From: an uncultured Gemmatimonadaceae bacterium
GTDB lineage: Bacteria > Gemmatimonadota > Gemmatimonadetes > Gemmatimonadales > Gemmatimonadaceae
Reading direction: 5' to 3'
DNA: 16,264 nucleotides
NCBI GenBank assembly: GCA_955652635.1
Contig: CATPBN010000321.1
Location: 1 to 16,264 of the forward strand
Part shown: positions 13,257 to 16,264 of the stretch, piece after piece
Layout: each line of letters opens with the position of its first letter
How positions within the stretch are numbered: position 1 is the first letter of the stretch
The notes under the pieces: model-generated
Databases searched by the model: none
Seen by the model: only the letters and a program-made list of their open reading frames with translations
Told to the model about the DNA's origin: nothing
Translations under genes and position numbers: made by a program

Positions 13257-15452
13257 ATGTCGAGAGAATCTTTGGGCCATTCCGTACTGGCCGTTGTTTG
13301 TATTGTCCTCATGTCTTCGAGCCTTGCCGCGCAGCGAGCGCCGACCGCGTTCACAGTCGAGCAGGTAAAGAGTTACCCGTTCCCAAACGAGCTCACCGCG
13401 GCGCACTCCGGGTCTCGAATTGCGTGGGCACTCAACGAGCGCGGGCTGCGTAATGTCTGGGTCGCCGAAGGCCCCGCCTTCACCGCGCGCCGGCTCACCA
13501 ATTACACGACGGACGACGGGCAGGAGCTGACGAGCGTATCGATTTCAAATGATGGGAGGTACGTCCTCTACGTCCGTGGTGGCGAGCACAGCGGAAACTG
13601 GGACGAAGGGCTTCCGGTGAATCCCACCGGGAGTCCGAGTGGCTACAAGGTACAGGTGTGGTCCGTTCCCTTCGACGGCGGAGAACCGAAAGCACTAGCC
13701 GAAGGCGACGAGCCGGCCATTTCGCCACGCGGAGATCGGGTGGCTTTCACAAAAAGCCACGAGATCTGGATCTCCCCGATCGACGGATCAACGGCGGCGA
13801 AAAAACTGTTCAATATCCGGGGAGAGCTGGGCGATCTCGCCTGGTCTCCGGACGGATCCCGGCTGGCGTTCGTTGCGGATCGGGGTGACCACAGCTGGAT
13901 CGGAATTTTCGCGAACGATTCGATGCCGATTTTCTGGCTCTCTCCATCGAGCTCGCGTGATTTCTCGCCACGCTGGTCGCCCGACGGGAAGCGCATCGCT
14001 TTCGTCCAACAACCAGGAAGGGGCGGTGCGCCCGACTCCCTTCTCAAACGGCGGAACATCCCGTGGTCTATCTCGATCGCGGATGCAACGACTGGCAACG
14101 CTCATCAGATCTGGGATTCACCAACGACGCTGCGCGGCACCTATCCGGATACACAGGGCGAGGCGAATCTGCACTGGGCCGCGAACGGCCGAATCGTATT
14201 TCTGTCCGCTATGGATGGATGGCCCCACCTCTACTCCATCTCTGAAAACGGGGGGGCGCCCCTCCTTCTGACGCCCGGCAGCTACATGGCGGAGTACATC
14301 CAGATGAGCCCGGATGGCCGGTGGCTGGTATTTGCGGGGAACACCGGACCGGACAGCAACGACATAGATCGACGACACGTGCTGCGAGTCCCGGTCGACC
14401 GCGCTGAGCCTAAAGTGATGACGCCTGGCATCGGCAACGAATGGACTCCGTTCGTGACGGGCGACGGACAGTCCATAGCCTTCATCGGAGCGACGGCGCA
14501 AAGACCTTCGGTCCCGGCGGTAATGCCTCTGAACGGCGGCAGCATTAAATGGGTCGGCGCCGACCGGATCCCCCCGGATTTTCCGACGGCGAGCCTCGTC
14601 AGTCCCCGAAAGGTCGTGTTCAAGTCGAGCGACGGCTTGACGCTACACGGACAGATTTTCGAGCGGCCCTCGACGTCGTCGGCGAAAAGACCAGCGGTGG
14701 TCTTCATCCATGGCGGTCCGCCACGGCAAATGCTCCTCGGCTGGCATTACTCCGACTACTACGCCAATGCGTACGCGACGAACCAGTACCTGGCCAGCCT
14801 CGGCTTCGTCGTGTTGTCGGTGAACTACAGGCTCGGCATCGGTTATGGGCACGACTTCAAGAATCCGCCGGCGTCAGGCCCGCGCGGCGCGGCGGAATAC
14901 GTCGACATCGTAGCAGCCGGGAATTACCTTCGAGCCCTGCCGGGAATAGATCCCTCACGCATTGGTGTTTACGGTGGCTCGTATGGGGGGTACCTCACCG
15001 CGATGGCGCTGGCAAAGAATTCAGACATCTTCGCGGCAGGCGTGGATATCCACGGTGTGCACGACTGGACGACAGACAGCCCGCGGACAAAGCGGGTTGG
15101 TTACGAGCAGGCACCCGACGATGCGCGCGCATTGGAGGTTTCGTTTCGCTCGTCGCCGGTGGCTTATGTGAGCAGCTGGAAATCACCGGTTCTGCTCATT
15201 CACGGTGACGATGATCGCAATGTCCCATTCGGACAAACGGTAGATCTGGTGCGGCGCCTTCAGGCTGTCGGTGTTTCGTACGAGGAGCTGGTCATTCCCG
15301 ACGACACGCATCACTTCATGCGGCACTCGAACTCGGTGAAGGTCGACAGCGCGGTCGCGGAATTCCTGAGTCGCAAGCTGAGGGTTGGGCTAACCGCTGC
15401 GGCCGCAGTCAGGAAGACGGCGGAGCAGGTGGCACTCCACCAAACGCATTGA
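13257..15452 (+). CDS. Secreted S9 family peptidase (prolyl oligopeptidase / acylaminoacyl peptidase type)
   Basis: A 731-residue exported serine peptidase that trims short peptides, often after proline or from blocked N-termini. Residues 1-25 form a signal peptide (CIVLMSSSLAA, with likely cleavage before Gln26). About 40-440 is a WD/TolB-like beta-propeller with repeated SPDG motifs (AWSPDGSRLAFV, RWSPDGKRIAFV, QMSPDGRWLVFA) that gates access. About 450-710 is an alpha/beta-hydrolase domain. The catalytic triad is Ser575 in GGSYGGYLT, Asp652 or Asp653 in HGDDDRNVPF, and His685 in PDDTHHFMR. HGGPP (485-489) forms the oxyanion loop. The start lies 9 bases after the cytochrome stop, with GAGGA overlapping that stop, so it belongs to the same operon. 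Its last 44 bases overlap the convergent serine hydrolase gene, and the residues after EFLSRKL look like an added tail. Why it is grouped with alcohol oxidation is not clear. Confidence 0.94.
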   Translation: MSRESLGHSVLAVVCIVLMSSSLAAQRAPTAFTVEQVKSYPFPNELTAAHSGSRIAWALNERGLRNVWVAEGPAFTARRLTNYTTDDGQELTSVSISNDGRYVLYVRGGEHSGNWDEGLPVNPTGSPSGYKVQVWSVPFDGGEPKALAEGDEPAISPRGDRVAFTKSHEIWISPIDGSTAAKKLFNIRGELGDLAWSPDGSRLAFVADRGDHSWIGIFANDSMPIFWLSPSSSRDFSPRWSPDGKRIAFVQQPGRGGAPDSLLKRRNIPWSISIADATTGNAHQIWDSPTTLRGTYPDTQGEANLHWAANGRIVFLSAMDGWPHLYSISENGGAPLLLTPGSYMAEYIQMSPDGRWLVFAGNTGPDSNDIDRRHVLRVPVDRAEPKVMTPGIGNEWTPFVTGDGQSIAFIGATAQRPSVPAVMPLNGGSIKWVGADRIPPDFPTASLVSPRKVVFKSSDGLTLHGQIFERPSTSSAKRPAVVFIHGGPPRQMLLGWHYSDYYANAYATNQYLASLGFVVLSVNYRLGIGYGHDFKNPPASGPRGAAEYVDIVAAGNYLRALPGIDPSRIGVYGGSYGGYLTAMALAKNSDIFAAGVDIHGVHDWTTDSPRTKRVGYEQAPDDARALEVSFRSSPVAYVSSWKSPVLLIHGDDDRNVPFGQTVDLVRRLQAVGVSYEELVIPDDTHHFMRHSNSVKVDSAVAEFLSRKLRVGLTAAAAVRKTAEQVALHQTH

Positions 15453-16263
15453 TGATCGCCAGCCCCATACTTGCCATCGTGAGCAGCGGCTCGTTGTCCA
15501 GGATCCAGCGCTGATCCTTGTTCTCTTTCGTCATCACGCAGGCAACCACGCGGTTTCGCAGATACCAGAGCGTGCATTCGGTTCTCACCTCATCCGTCTC
15601 GCCATCCTTGTGGGCAGCACGGGCGCCGCCTGCATACCGCTGTAGCATGTTGTCCGTAACGTTGTGCTCAAGGATGTCCAGCATCGCTGAGTCTGCCGCG
15701 GGGCTGACAGCCTTGCCTTGGGCCATCAGCTCGAACAGATGCGCCATCTCGTTGGGAGTCGTTACGCCCAGCCCGTACTTCATTGAGCTGTCCATCGCCA
15801 CGCTTGAGTTACGACGAAAACTCTTCGAATGAACTCGGGTGTGCTGCAAGCCGAGTGAGTCCATCTTGTCCCACACCCGTCGGATGATGATGCGGTCGAG
15901 AAGGAGGTTGGTCGCCGTGTTGTCGCTGATGGTCGACATCAGCCACGCGGCGTCGTGGACGGTGAGGATCGTGCCATTGTGCAGAAACTGTATGACGCCT
16001 GAACCCGGCACCTGATCGATCTTGAGAACAGTGAGCGGATCGTCGAGCGAAAGCTGTCCCTTGGCGACGAGATCGTACACCGTCACCAGAATCGAAACCT
16101 TGATCAGGCTCGCCGTTGGAAAAGTCTCGTCGCCCCGCCTGCTGATACGCGCGCCCGTCTCCAGGTCGATGACACTGTAACCAACGACGCCATGATGAGC
16201 ATCGGCGATGGAGTCGAGCTTCCGGCGCAACGCGGCGGTGTCCGCGTGAACGGCGGACAATCG
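15409..16263 (-). CDS. Serine hydrolase of the PBP/class A beta-lactamase fold (5' end beyond window)
   Basis: At least 284 residues; the frame is open to the right edge. Numbering is from the TTG at 16260. Ser51-x-x-Lys54 in TASLIKVSI is the nucleophile motif, Ser112-Asp113-Asn114 in TISDNTATN is the second motif, and HKDG (217-220) stands where KTG is usual. The Glu166 region of true class A beta-lactamases is not recognisable; the stretch before GVTTPNEMAHLFELM lacks ExxLN. It may therefore be a D,D-peptidase-like or unknown hydrolase rather than an antibiotic-resistance enzyme. TTG at 16260 could be a start, but the residues there (LSAVHADTAALRRKLD) look like the end of a signal peptide, so I take the gene as truncated. 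The last 44 bases overlap the S9 peptidase gene. Confidence 0.85.
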   Translation of the reverse strand, partial: RLSAVHADTAALRRKLDSIADAHHGVVGYSVIDLETGARISRRGDETFPTASLIKVSILVTVYDLVAKGQLSLDDPLTVLKIDQVPGSGVIQFLHNGTILTVHDAAWLMSTISDNTATNLLLDRIIIRRVWDKMDSLGLQHTRVHSKSFRRNSSVAMDSSMKYGLGVTTPNEMAHLFELMAQGKAVSPAADSAMLDILEHNVTDNMLQRYAGGARAAHKDGETDEVRTECTLWYLRNRVVACVMTKENKDQRWILDNEPLLTMASMGLAIINAFGGVPPAPPSS

Positions 16264-16264
16264 A

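Noticed and set aside
15397..15408. 12-bp palindrome CTGCGGCCGCAG next to the serine hydrolase stop
   Set aside because: Several 12-bp palindromes are expected by chance in high-GC DNA; it has no loop or T-run, so it is not a convincing terminator.

Overview
The window is high-GC DNA (roughly 60% by eye) from a free-living, Gram-negative-type bacterium. Four genes carry lipoprotein signals, and there is a periplasmic-type PQQ dehydrogenase with a c-type cytochrome. The style fits a soil or sediment member of the Gemmatimonadota or a neighbouring phylum: secreted proteins whose signal peptides end in ...AQ, an uncharacterised coiled-coil/TM protein, a large secreted S9 peptidase, and several starts that look leaderless. 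The phylum is an inference from gene style, not a proven assignment. I see no rRNA, tRNA, CRISPR array, insertion sequence or phage gene. Genes are packed tightly, and no stretch over 300 bases lacks a gene.

Layout. (1) 2-856: the end of a quaternary-amine/glycine-betaine ABC transporter polypeptide that seems to join the tail of a substrate-binding domain to a permease. (2) 853-1731 (-): a conserved protein of unknown function. (3) 1867-2958: a lipoprotein resembling a TIM-barrel glycoside hydrolase. (4) 2955-5267: a CAT-type amino acid permease (-) divergent from a GntR/FCD regulator (+), with a perfect 14-bp palindrome at 4431-4444 between them as the likely operator. (5) 5370-6049: a lipoprotein with two Ig-like domains, broken by a one-base frameshift. 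(6) 6165-7169: an NmrA-like NAD(P)-binding protein, convergent with a coiled-coil membrane protein (7194-7865, -). (7) 8031-9639: cysteine synthase with a recognisable promoter, then an ICMT-like membrane methyltransferase. (8) 9793-10167 (-): methylglyoxal synthase. (9) 10347-15452: a four-gene operon of a secreted NTF2-like protein, a PQQ alcohol dehydrogenase, a c-type cytochrome and a secreted S9 peptidase. (10) 15409 to the right edge (-): a penicillin-binding-protein/beta-lactamase-fold serine hydrolase cut by the window.

The most interesting part is the 10347-15452 operon. The dehydrogenase has the Asp-Tyr-Asp motif that marks lanthanide-dependent (XoxF/ExaF/PedH-like) enzymes, plus the other expected metal ligands and the vicinal Cys-Cys. 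Its stop codon overlaps the start of a mono-haem cytochrome c gene. Both proteins carry lipoprotein-like signals, so they may form a membrane-tethered alcohol-oxidation module that passes electrons from PQQ to haem to the respiratory chain. This is a known type of chemistry in an unusual package; I see no clear evidence for a wholly new system.
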